Part shown: piece by piece, positions 26,005 through 34,657 of the stretch
Layout: each line of letters starts with the position of its first letter
Numbering within the stretch: position 1 is the first letter of the stretch
Assembly: GCA_005883405.1 (NCBI GenBank)
Contig: VBGG01000050.1
Location: forward strand, 2,529 to 37,601
Source of the DNA: Chloroflexota bacterium
Lineage (GTDB): Bacteria > Chloroflexota > UBA6077 > CF-72
Reading direction: 5' to 3'
Length of the DNA stretch: 35,073 bases
The notes under the pieces: model-generated
Database searches by the model: none
What the model was told of the DNA's origin: nothing
Seen by the model: the letters and a program-made list of their open reading frames with translations, nothing else
Position numbers and translations under genes: made by a program

Positions 26005-26963
26005 TTGAGCAGATCGATCCTCGTCACCGGCGGCGCGGGTTTCATAGCCAGCCACGTCGTGCAGGCGCTGCTCGAGCGGGGCGACGCCGTCGTCGCGCTC
26101 GATAGCCTGAACACGTACTACGACCCGCCTCGCAAGCGGGCCAACCTCGCCGAAGTTCAGAGCGAAGCCTCGGATGCGTCGCAGCTGACGTTTGTCGAGG
26201 GCGACATTCGCGACCGAGACCTGGTTGGGCGCCTGTTCGCGGACCACGCGTTCGACGCCGTGGTGCACCTGGCAGCCATGGCCGGCGTTCGGGCTTCCAT
26301 AGAAGATCCGGCGCTGTACTTCGACGTGAATCTCGCCGGGACGCTGGCTCGGAGAAACCCATCTTCATCCTGGCCAGCACCTCGTCGGTGTATGGGAGCA
26401 CCACGCAGATCCCGTTTGTCGAAACCGACCCATGCGATCGGCCGCTCGCACCCTACGCCGCCAGCAAGCGGGCGGCGGAGCTGCTTGGCTTCACCTACCA
26501 CCACCTGTACGGCCTCGACGTGACGGTACCCCGCTTCTTTACCGTCTATGGTCCCCGCGGCCGACCCGACATGATGGCGTACAAGGTGGCCGACAGCATC
26601 TTCCTCGGGCGGAATGTGCCACTGTTCAACAACGGGCAGATGTACCGCGATTGGACGTACGTGGGCGACATCGTGGCGGGCCTCGTGGCGGCCACCGAGC
26701 GTCGGCTTGGCTACGAGATCGTCAATCTGGGGCGCGGTGAGCCTGTGCTGCTGTCTGACTTCGTCCGATCGATCGAGGAGGTCATCGGGCGCAAGGCCAA
26801 CCTGACGCCCGCGCCGCCGCCCGACACGGACATCCTCTCGACGCACGCCGACACGACCAGGGCCGGCAGACTGCTTGGCTACCGCCCGACGGTCTCAGTG
26901 CAGACCGGCGTGGAGCGGTTCCTGGCCTGGTACGAGCGCGCCGTCAGAAACCAGCCGGCCTAA
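26005..26963 (+). pseudogene. NAD-dependent epimerase (UDP-glucuronate 4-epimerase/GalE-like), disrupted by a short deletion/frameshift at ~26347-26352
   Basis: N-terminal half in one frame (ILVTGGAGFIASHVVQALLERGD...VHLAAMAGVRASIEDPALYFDVNLAGTL); the rest in another (EKPIFILASTSSVYGSTTQIPFVETDPCDRPLAPYAASKRAAELLGFTYHHLYGLDVTVPRFFTVYGPRGRPDMM...). The usual ~10-13 residues between NxxGT and the SSVYG strand are missing. Confidence 0.85.
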
Positions 26964-27870
26964 CCGTAAGCGGGCCACACAGTTGCAGGAGGCCGGTGCC
27001 GACCGTGGCGCTCGCAGGGTGGGCGCTGTCGTGCCCACCGCGCAGCAGCCGAAGGTATCGGACCCGCCGCGCAAAGCGGAGCGCAGCTCGCACTGACCGT
27101 CGGCGCGTGCGACCGAGGAGACGATGATTCCACCACTTGCGGTCGAGCTGCTCGATTCCGCGCGCAAAGTCGCTGTTCGAGAAGTTGGTGTCGTGGCGTC
27201 GGTAGCGCACCAGCCGCTCTGGAACAAAGTGCACAGGGGCATGCAGAGCGAGCTGGACGGCGAGGTCAACGTCCTCTGCCCCCTGTCGGAAGGTCTCGTC
27301 CCAGCCGGCCGTTGCCTGGTACGCACTGCGACGGATGAAGGCCGTCGAAGGCAGCGCGCGGAAGCTTGCGACAAGCGACGACAACGGCGTTTCTGCCTGA
27401 TCGGCTGCAAGCGGGCCCAGGCCGTCGGGCGTCGGCGCATAGCGCACGTGCCACGACTCGGCAAACTCGGGAACGTGCAGGTCCTGGTCGAGGTGATCGA
27501 CTGGTCTCAACGAACAGTAGGCCAGGCCGACGTCCTTGTGCGCATCGAGGTACGCGAGCATCGTCTCGATGGCGTGGGGCTCGAGCATATCGTCAGCGTC
27601 GAGAAAGAGCAGGTACTCGCTTCCGCTCGAGCTGATCGCGAAACCGTTGTTGCGAGCGTTGCACACGTGCCCATTGGGTTGACGGACCGCGTGGATGCGC
27701 CGATCCCGCGCCGCGTAGCTGGCAACGATCGCTGCCGAGTCGTCGGTGCTGCCGTCGTCGACGACGACGTGCTCCCAGTCCGTGAAGGTCTGCGCCTGCA
27801 CGCTTTCGATCGTGCGACCGATGAAGCGCGCGCTGTTGTAACAGGGGGAGATGATGCTGAGTCGTGCCAC
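26944..27870 (-). CDS. Glycosyltransferase family 2
   Basis: VARLSIISPCYNSARFIGRTIESVQAQTFTDWEHVVVDDGSTDDSAAIV; YLLFLDADDMLEPHAIETML; GTG start at 27870 more plausible than 27930. Confidence 0.92.
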   Translation of the reverse strand: MARLSIISPCYNSARFIGRTIESVQAQTFTDWEHVVVDDGSTDDSAAIVASYAARDRRIHAVRQPNGHVCNARNNGFAISSSGSEYLLFLDADDMLEPHAIETMLAYLDAHKDVGLAYCSLRPVDHLDQDLHVPEFAESWHVRYAPTPDGLGPLAADQAETPLSSLVASFRALPSTAFIRRSAYQATAGWDETFRQGAEDVDLAVQLALHAPVHFVPERLVRYRRHDTNFSNSDFARGIEQLDRKWWNHRLLGRTRRRSVRAALRFARRVRYLRLLRGGHDSAHPASATVGTGLLQLCGPLTVRPAGF

Positions 27871-27963
27871 GCACCAGAGTAGTGTGTTCGTCTGCGACGG
27901 AAATACAGCTTCGAGTACACGAGAATTCAACCTGGCCTGAACTCTGCAGGCGTGCCTGGCGGC

Positions 27964-28677
27964 TCAGGGCGCCAGGCCCAGGACTTCGGAGACCGTGCCG
28001 ATGCGCCAGCCGCGCTGGGCGAAGTCGTCGAGCATCACAGGCAGCGCGCCGGCGCTGGCGGCCGAGCCGACGTGCTCCACGACGATGTCGCCGGGGGCGG
28101 CGAAGCGCAGGATGCGGCCAGCTACCCCGCCCGCGGTCGCGCGCGGGAGCCAGTCGCCCGAGTCGAGGCTCCAGTAGATCGAGCGAAAGCCCGAGGCGGC
28201 GGCGACGTCGAGCACTCGACGGTTGCGAGCCCCAAACGGCGGACGGAAGTACGGCCGCGTGTGGGCGCCCATTACGTCCGAGACGACCTGGTCGGTGTAG
28301 TCGAGCTCCCAGACGATTTGCTCGTCGCTCAGGCGGGTGAGGTCCGGGTGATCGTACGAGTGGTTGGCGATCTCGTGGCCGTCGTCCACGATCTGCTGGG
28401 CCAGCTCAGGGTTGTGGTCCACCCAGTGGCCCGACAGAAAGAAGGTGACGCGCAGGCCGCGCTCGCGCAGGATCTCCAGGATCTCGGGCGCCGATCCGCC
28501 GCCCTCGGTGCCTGCATCGAACGTGAGCGCCACAACGCCTGTGGCCGGATCGCCATGGACCACCTCGGAGTAGTCCACGTCCTGGCCGTGGGCCGTTCCT
28601 GAAGCCGTCAGGATGAGTGCCACCGCCAGACTCGCGACGCCGGCCGTGAACGAGCGACGCGCCGCGAAGAGCCGCAT
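27964..28677 (-). CDS. Polysaccharide deacetylase (NodB-homology domain), secreted
   Basis: Signal peptide; VVALTFDAGTEGGGSAPEILEILRERGLRVTFFLSGHWVDHNPELAQQIVDDGHEIANHSYDHPDLTRLS; RPYFRPPFGARNRRVLDVAAASGFRSIYWSLDSGDW. Confidence 0.92.
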   Translation of the reverse strand: MRLFAARRSFTAGVASLAVALILTASGTAHGQDVDYSEVVHGDPATGVVALTFDAGTEGGGSAPEILEILRERGLRVTFFLSGHWVDHNPELAQQIVDDGHEIANHSYDHPDLTRLSDEQIVWELDYTDQVVSDVMGAHTRPYFRPPFGARNRRVLDVAAASGFRSIYWSLDSGDWLPRATAGGVAGRILRFAAPGDIVVEHVGSAASAGALPVMLDDFAQRGWRIGTVSEVLGLAP

Positions 28678-28841
28678 TGGCCCGACCTATGCTACGGCTG
28701 CGTCGCTCGACGAGCTGTAAAAGTCCGCCGCGCCGCCCCAGCAGCGCCGGGCAGGCAGCCGTGGCAACCTCGCCAGGCTCGCGGCGCTGCGACCGCGCTC
28801 GGCGCCGAAGACACTCCCCAGGGGTCCCCTCCGGGGAATGA

Positions 28842-29690
28842 CTAGGTTGACTCTTCGGTGTCCTCTTCGGCGGCCAGCGCCTCGAGCGGCGTTTCTTCGA
28901 CGCCCACCTCCAGGTCGGCCGGCACGGCCTCGGTTTCCTCCTCTTCCTCCTCGCCGAGCTCCTCTTCCTCTTCCTCTTCCTCTTCCATCTCGTAGCGCAG
29001 CACGCCCTCGCGGGTATAGGCGCGCACGGCGCCTTCGACCGCCGCGGCCGGGCGGAACGACGGCCGATTGCCCATGGCCGCCGAGCGATGCGTCTCGCGG
29101 ATGATGACGTGGATAGATTGCTCGTTGGCCGCGGTGACGAACACCGCGTAGTGGTTGCCGAGGTCGAGCAGACGGATCAGGTCCTGCTCGAGCTTGGGCT
29201 CGATGCGGCCGATGTCGTGGCCGGCCGCGTTGGTCACGACCACCTGGTTGCCGCGGCGCGTCAGCGACAACTGGTCGCCGGCGCTCAGCTTGGCGGTCGC
29301 CTCGGAACGGCGGACGTCGGTCAACTGGGTGACCGTGGTCTTGCCGCTCTCCTCGATGAACAGGCGCGGGTCGACCGGCGAGGGCGCCGGCGCGGCCGAG
29401 CCTCCGGCGGCGAGCTTGCCCAGGCGCTGCAGGTTCTTGGAAGCGATGCCGTTGAGCGGATCGAGCTTGACAGCCTGGGCATAGGCGTCGCGCGCCTCGG
29501 CGTAGCGGCCGAGCTCGGTCAAGGCTTTGCCCAGCCGGTTATAGGCGTCCACCTCGTTCGGGAACATCTCGAGGATCTCCCGATTGAGCTGGGCCGCCTC
29601 ATCCCAGCGATTCTTCATCGCCAGGCTAATGGCTTGTTCAGACTTGGTGCGCTTCTGGCGCAGCCGATCCTCAGTGGGGAATGCCGTCAT
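28842..29690 (-). CDS. TPR-repeat protein with poly-glutamate C-terminal region
   Basis: ATG 29690; WDEAAQLNREILEMFPNEVDAYNRLGKALTELGRYAEARDAYAQAVKLDPLNGIASKNL TPR motifs; C-terminal MEEEEEEEEELGEEEEEETEAVPADLEVGVEETPLEALAAEEDTEEST. Confidence 0.85.
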   Translation of the reverse strand: MTAFPTEDRLRQKRTKSEQAISLAMKNRWDEAAQLNREILEMFPNEVDAYNRLGKALTELGRYAEARDAYAQAVKLDPLNGIASKNLQRLGKLAAGGSAAPAPSPVDPRLFIEESGKTTVTQLTDVRRSEATAKLSAGDQLSLTRRGNQVVVTNAAGHDIGRIEPKLEQDLIRLLDLGNHYAVFVTAANEQSIHVIIRETHRSAAMGNRPSFRPAAAVEGAVRAYTREGVLRYEMEEEEEEEEELGEEEEEETEAVPADLEVGVEETPLEALAAEEDTEEST

Positions 29691-30142
29691 AGTCAAACCA
29701 CGTGCGCCCCGGGGCTTCGGAGACCATCCGCCGCCCCAGCACAGCACAGCATCGCATACCTGGCGGGGACCGCTCAGTCTAGCGCCCGCTCAAGGTCTCT
29801 GCAATCTAAATGCCGCTCAACAGTGTGGGATGAATTCGCTTTTTATGCACGCGCGAGCATTAATGGATGTCCTGGGGTCAAAGCGATTTGACAAGCCCTG
29901 CGGGCTTTTGTAGGTTGGAAGAGTAGGCCTTACCCATACTTGCCGTTCCGCGCGGCTTCGGGGTGTTCGTCGTTGCGTCGATCAGTTGGCCACGCTTGAG
30001 ATTCGCGGCGGTCGGCTTTGTTGGAAGCCGGCTCGTCCGCGGGAACTTTTCGTGAGTCTGTATCGTCTTGTGCTTTGGGCCAGGTGTGTTCGCTGGCCCG
30101 CCGGTTGGAGAAACTCCGACTTCCCAAGGAGGGACTTAGCCC

Positions 30143-31529
30143 ATGCGTGGAGCCCCGCTTGTGCTCTCGCGCCTGTCTTCGTTTTCTGCAGCCGCGACGC
30201 TGTTCCTCGCCGCCTGCGGCGGGGGCGCCGCCCAGCCGACCGCCGCGCCGGCCGCGCCAGCAGCAGCGCCGACCAAGCCAGCCGCCTCGCCTGCCGCCTC
30301 GCCGGCCGCGTCGCCCTCGGCCGCGGCAGCTGCCAGCCCGTCCGCCGCCGCGGCTGCTAGCCCGAAGCCAGCGGTTTCGCCAGCGGCTTCACCTTCCGCC
30401 GTCGCCGCCCCATCGCCGAGCGCCGCGGTCGCCAGCCAACTCACCGGCACGATCAAGATCGTCTCGAGCCTGCCGCGCACGGGCAGCAGCAAGCAAAGTC
30501 GGCGGCGCCACGATCACCTACACCGATATGGACGACGCCACCGCTGCCAAGGGCGCGTGGGACGCCGCCCAGGAAGCGCAGAACGCCAACACTGCGCTCA
30601 ACGACCCCGACGTGATGGTCTACGTCGGCACGTTCAACTCGGGTGCCGCCAAGGTGTCTATCCCGATCCTGTGCGGGCAGAACCTGGGCATGATCTCGCC
30701 GGCCAACACCTATCCTGGCCTGACCAAGAAGATCGAAGGCGCCGTCGAAGCCAACGAGCCTGACGTCTACTACCCGAACTGCAAGCGCAACTACACACGC
30801 GTTGTGCCGTCTGACGAGATCCAGGGCGGCGCGGCGGCCAACTGGTCCAAGCAGCTTGGCGCCACAAAGGTGTACGTGCTGGACGATACCGAGCTGTATG
30901 GCCACGGCATCGCCGTCGTGTACGCCAACACGGCGCCCAAAGTTGGCCTGCAGGTGGTCGGCGGGCCCGAGGGCATCGACTCGAAGGCTAGCGACTATCG
31001 CGCGCTCGCCCAGAAGGTGCGCCAGAGCGGGGCCGACCTGGTGTTCTTCGGCGGCATCACCCAGAACAATGCCGGCAAGCTGTGGCAGGATCTGCGCGCC
31101 ACGCTCGGCAATGACGTAAAGCTGATGGGGCCTGACGGCATCTTCGAGCAGGCGTTCATCGACGCCGCCGGGCCGGCGGCCGAAGGCTCGTACATCACCT
31201 TTGGTGGCGTGCCGCCGAGCAAGCTGACTGGCGCGGGCCAGCAGTGGTACCAGAAGTACAAGCAGCAGTTCAATTCCGAGCCCGAGGCGTACGCTGGCTA
31301 CGGCTACGAGTCGATGAAGGTGACGCTGGATGCGATCAATCGGGCAAACAAGAAGGACCGCGCGGCGATTCGGGATGCCATCTTCGCCACCAAGAACTTC
31401 AACGGTGTGCTGGGGACCTGGAGCTTCACCGACACCGGTGACACCACCCTGACCGCTATGAGCGGCCGGCAAGTCAAGAACGGCGCATTCGACGACGCCA
31501 ACGCGCAGACGCTGGAAGCGCCGAAGTAG
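30143..31529 (+). pseudogene. livK: Branched-chain amino acid-type ABC transporter substrate-binding lipoprotein (LivK-like), disrupted by deletion/frameshift at ~30495-30498
   Basis: Lipoprotein signal LFLAACGGG, A/P/S-rich linker, TGTIKIVSSLPRTGSSKQ in the 30143 frame; KVGGATITYTDMDDATAAKGAWDAAQEAQN... to the C-terminus in the 30018 frame. The helix normally between them is absent. Confidence 0.85.
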
Positions 31530-31565
31530 CTTTCGTTTTCCCCCAGAGGGGACCCGTTGTTGTTG

Positions 31566-31600
31566 AGGGGCCGGCCCAAACGGAGTGCCGGCCCCTTACT
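31566..31600 (+). terminator. Rho-independent-like terminator/attenuator between livK and livH
   Basis: AGGGGCCGGC (31566-31575) / GCCGGCCCCT (31587-31596), 10-bp perfect stem, followed by TACTTTG. Confidence 0.65.
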
Positions 31601-31736
31601 TTGCGTCTCGACGGCGCCTTGGCGACTCTGAGCGCCAAACGGGTGAACAACACGAACTACTTGCCAGTACAGGCGCGGGACCCCATCATTAGGGCCACTT
31701 CGAGCCTCCAAGCCTGAAAGAGGAATCCACGCCCGC

Positions 31737-32693
31737 ATGCAGTGGTACGAAGAGGTACTGCAGATACTGCTGATCGGGATCGCCAACGGCGCGATCATCG
31801 CGCTAGTAGCCCTCGGCTATACCCTCGTCTACGGCATCATCGAACTGATCAACTTCGCCCACGGCGATGTGTTCATGATCGGCACGATGGTTTCGCTGAC
31901 CTTGATCACCGGGGTGTCCGGCCTGCTGGGGGTCAGGCAAGCCTTCCAGCTACCCGGCCCGACACTTCTGGTGCTCGTCGTCGGCTCGCTGATCGCGTCG
32001 ATCGTCGTCTGCGCTGCGCTCAACGTGTTCATCGAACGCGTCGCTTACCGCAGGCTGAGAAACGCACCGCGTCTGGCGCCGCTCATCACCGCGATCGGCG
32101 TGTCTTTCGTGCTGGTCAATATCGGACTGGTGTGGAAGGGCGCTTCACAGGTCAACTACCCGGACCTGCTGCCGCGGATCGACATCTTTCGCGACGTGCT
32201 GCACATCAATACGCAGGTGCTCTTCACGTTGAAGGACCTGTTCGTCATCGTCCTGGCCGTGCCGCTGATGGTCGCGTTGACGCTCTTCGTCCAGCGCACC
32301 CGCCTCGGCAAGGCCATGCGCGCTACCGCGCAGGACCGCGCCGCGGCGGCCATGATGGGCATCGACATCAACCTGACCATCGCGTTGACTTTCCTCATCG
32401 GGGGTGCCATGGCTGGCGCTGCCGGCACCATCTACGGCCTGTACAACAACTCGGCCTGGTACTTCCAAGGCTTCCGCAACGGTCTGTACAGTTTCACCGC
32501 CGCCGTGATGGGTGGCATCGGCAACATCCAGGGCGCTTTCCTGGGCGGGATGATCATCGGCCTCGCCGCGGCGATCTCCGACCGCGTCATCGACCCACGT
32601 TGGACCGAAGCGGTAGTCTTCGCACTGCTCGTGGTGATCCTGATCTTCAAGCCGACTGGTCTGCTCGGTGAAGAGACAACCGAACGCGCGTAG
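31737..32693 (+). CDS. livH: Branched-chain amino acid-type ABC transporter permease (LivH-like)
   Basis: GIANGAIIALVALGYTLVYGIIELINFAHGDVFMIGTMV; RLGKAMRATAQDRAAAAMMGIDINLTIALTFLIGGAMAGAAG; GGIGNIQGAFLGGMIIGL. Confidence 0.95.
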   Translation: MQWYEEVLQILLIGIANGAIIALVALGYTLVYGIIELINFAHGDVFMIGTMVSLTLITGVSGLLGVRQAFQLPGPTLLVLVVGSLIASIVVCAALNVFIERVAYRRLRNAPRLAPLITAIGVSFVLVNIGLVWKGASQVNYPDLLPRIDIFRDVLHINTQVLFTLKDLFVIVLAVPLMVALTLFVQRTRLGKAMRATAQDRAAAAMMGIDINLTIALTFLIGGAMAGAAGTIYGLYNNSAWYFQGFRNGLYSFTAAVMGGIGNIQGAFLGGMIIGLAAAISDRVIDPRWTEAVVFALLVVILIFKPTGLLGEETTERA

Positions 32694-33879
32694 CTCGTTG
32701 TTCGGGCTGAGGCGCAACGGCCAGTCGGTCGGCACCGTCTTCCGCAACGCGTTCCTGGTCACGTTCATCATCTTTCTGGCGCTCTACCCGCTCCTCGACG
32801 GCCGCTTCGGCTGGAACAAGATGGGCGCCTTTCCGACCATCCTCATCTACACCGTCCTGGCACTCGGTCTGAACATCGTCGTCGGCTTCGCCGGCCTGCT
32901 CGATCTGGGTTATGCGGCATTCTTCGCGATCGGCGGCTACACCGCCGCGTTCCTCACCTCGCCACAGAGCCCACTGGCAGGCGTCTTTCAGACCAACTTC
33001 TACGTGGCGATGGCACTGGCGTTTCTGGTCGCTGCAAGCTACGGCAGCGTCCTCGGCGCGCCGACACTCCGCTTGCGCGGCGACTATCTGGCGATCGTGA
33101 CGCTCGCCTTCGGCGAGATTGTGCCGCGGGCCTTCCTCAACCTGGAGCAGTGGACCAAGGGCTCGAAGGGCATCAACCCTATCGGGCGACCTACCGTTCC
33201 CTGGCTGGACAGTGGTCAGCTCACCACCAAAGAGCTGTTCAACTCCGATCAGGCCGCCTGGTACTACCTGATCTTCATCGTCGGCTGCCTGTCGGTGTTT
33301 GCGATCTACCGTCTGGCCAATTCGCGCATTGGGCGCGCGTGGATGGCGATGCGCGAGGACGAGCTGGCGGCATCGGCGATGGGTATCGACCTGGTGCAGA
33401 CGAAGCTGCTGGCGTTCGCCATGGGTGCATCCTTCTCGGGCTTCGCCGGCTCGCTGTGGGCGAGCATGCTGCAGCTCATCGACCCGTTCCAGTTCGACTT
33501 CTCGATCTCGATCGTCGTGCTGTCGATGATCATCCTGGGCGGCATCGGCAACATCTGGGGCGTCATCTTCGGCGGCGTGGTGCTCGGCTTCTACGACCGG
33601 GTGCTGACCAGCGAAGCCACCAACGTTCTGCACGGCTTTGCCAGCGCGATCAACCTGCCCATCATCAGCGCGGCGCTCGGCGCGCTCGATCTGAGCCAGT
33701 ACAAGTTCGGCATCTTCGGACTGGCGCTCATCATCCTGATGTTGACGCGACCCGAAGGCATCTTCCCCAACCGGCAACGCGCCATCGAGATGCACGGCGG
33801 TGAGGCTGGTGAACCGATCGACGAATTGCTCGGCGAGGATGCGCTGGTCGACCGCCCGCTGGGCGGCGTGCGAGCCTGA
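32668..33879 (+). CDS. livM: Branched-chain amino acid-type ABC transporter permease (LivM-like)
   Basis: YTVLALGLNIVVGFAGLLDLGYAAFFAIGGYTAA; LRGDYLAIVTLAFGEIVPRAFLNL; NSRIGRAWMAMREDELAASAMGIDLVQTKLLAFAMGASFSGFAGSL. Confidence 0.95.
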   Translation: MKRQPNARSSLFGLRRNGQSVGTVFRNAFLVTFIIFLALYPLLDGRFGWNKMGAFPTILIYTVLALGLNIVVGFAGLLDLGYAAFFAIGGYTAAFLTSPQSPLAGVFQTNFYVAMALAFLVAASYGSVLGAPTLRLRGDYLAIVTLAFGEIVPRAFLNLEQWTKGSKGINPIGRPTVPWLDSGQLTTKELFNSDQAAWYYLIFIVGCLSVFAIYRLANSRIGRAWMAMREDELAASAMGIDLVQTKLLAFAMGASFSGFAGSLWASMLQLIDPFQFDFSISIVVLSMIILGGIGNIWGVIFGGVVLGFYDRVLTSEATNVLHGFASAINLPIISAALGALDLSQYKFGIFGLALIILMLTRPEGIFPNRQRAIEMHGGEAGEPIDELLGEDALVDRPLGGVRA

Positions 33880-33885
33880 GCGGCG

Positions 33886-34657
33886 ATGGCTGAGCTGCTG
33901 GTCGCGCGCGGCATCAGCAAGCGCTTCGGCGGCCTGGTTGCGGTCAACGGGGTCGACTTCACCATCGACGAGCGCGCCATCGTCAGCCTGATCGGGCCCA
34001 ACGGCGCCGGCAAGACCACCTTCTTCAACCACCTTTCGGGGCGCCAACATCACCGCGCGCAAGCCGCACACCATCACCCAGCTGGGCATCGCTCGCACCT
34101 TCCAGAACATCCGCCTGTTCGGCACGATGAGCGCGCTCGACAATGTACTGGTCGGCATGCACTCGCGGCTGAAGTCGAACGCGCTCGACGCGGTGTTGCG
34201 TACCCCGCGCTTCAACCATGAGGAAGCCAGCGCGCGGGACAAGGGGCTGGATCTCTTGCGCTTCGTCGGGTTGGCCGGCAAGCACGAGGAGTGGGCGCGC
34301 AACCTGGCGTACGGCGACCAGCGCCGCCTGGAGGTGGCACGGGCGCTCGGGGCGGATCCACAGCTGCTGCTGCTCGACGAGCCGACCGCCGGCATGAACG
34401 CGCAGGAGACGGCGGCGCTGACGCGCCTGATCAGTCGCTTGCGGACCGAGCGCGGGCTGACGATTCTGCTCATCGAACACGACATGAAGGTGGTCATGGG
34501 CATCTCAGACAGGGTGACGGTGCTCGACTACGGTCAGAAGATCGCCGAAGGCACGCCGACCGAGGTGCAACGCAATCCGCGTGTGATCGAGGCTTACCTC
34601 GGCCGCGCCGCGACCGCCGAAGCAAGCGCGGCGCCTTCTGGAACGACCCCGCCGTGA
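33886..34657 (+). pseudogene. livG: Branched-chain amino acid-type ABC transporter ATPase (LivG-like), disrupted by deletion/frameshift at ~34039-34043
   Basis: [52 protein letters not shown] in one frame; [43 protein letters not shown]...LLLLDEPTAGMNAQE in another. The usual post-Walker-A segment (~12-16 residues) is missing. Confidence 0.87.

Noticed and set aside
26944-26963. Possible functional overlap of the epimerase 3' end and the convergent GT2 gene
   Set aside because: A 20-bp convergent overlap is common in compact genomes and needs no special explanation.
32647-34503. 618-aa minus-strand ORF opposite livM/livG
   Set aside because: Low-complexity, no recognisable domain, entirely antisense to well-supported liv genes; typical high-GC shadow ORF.
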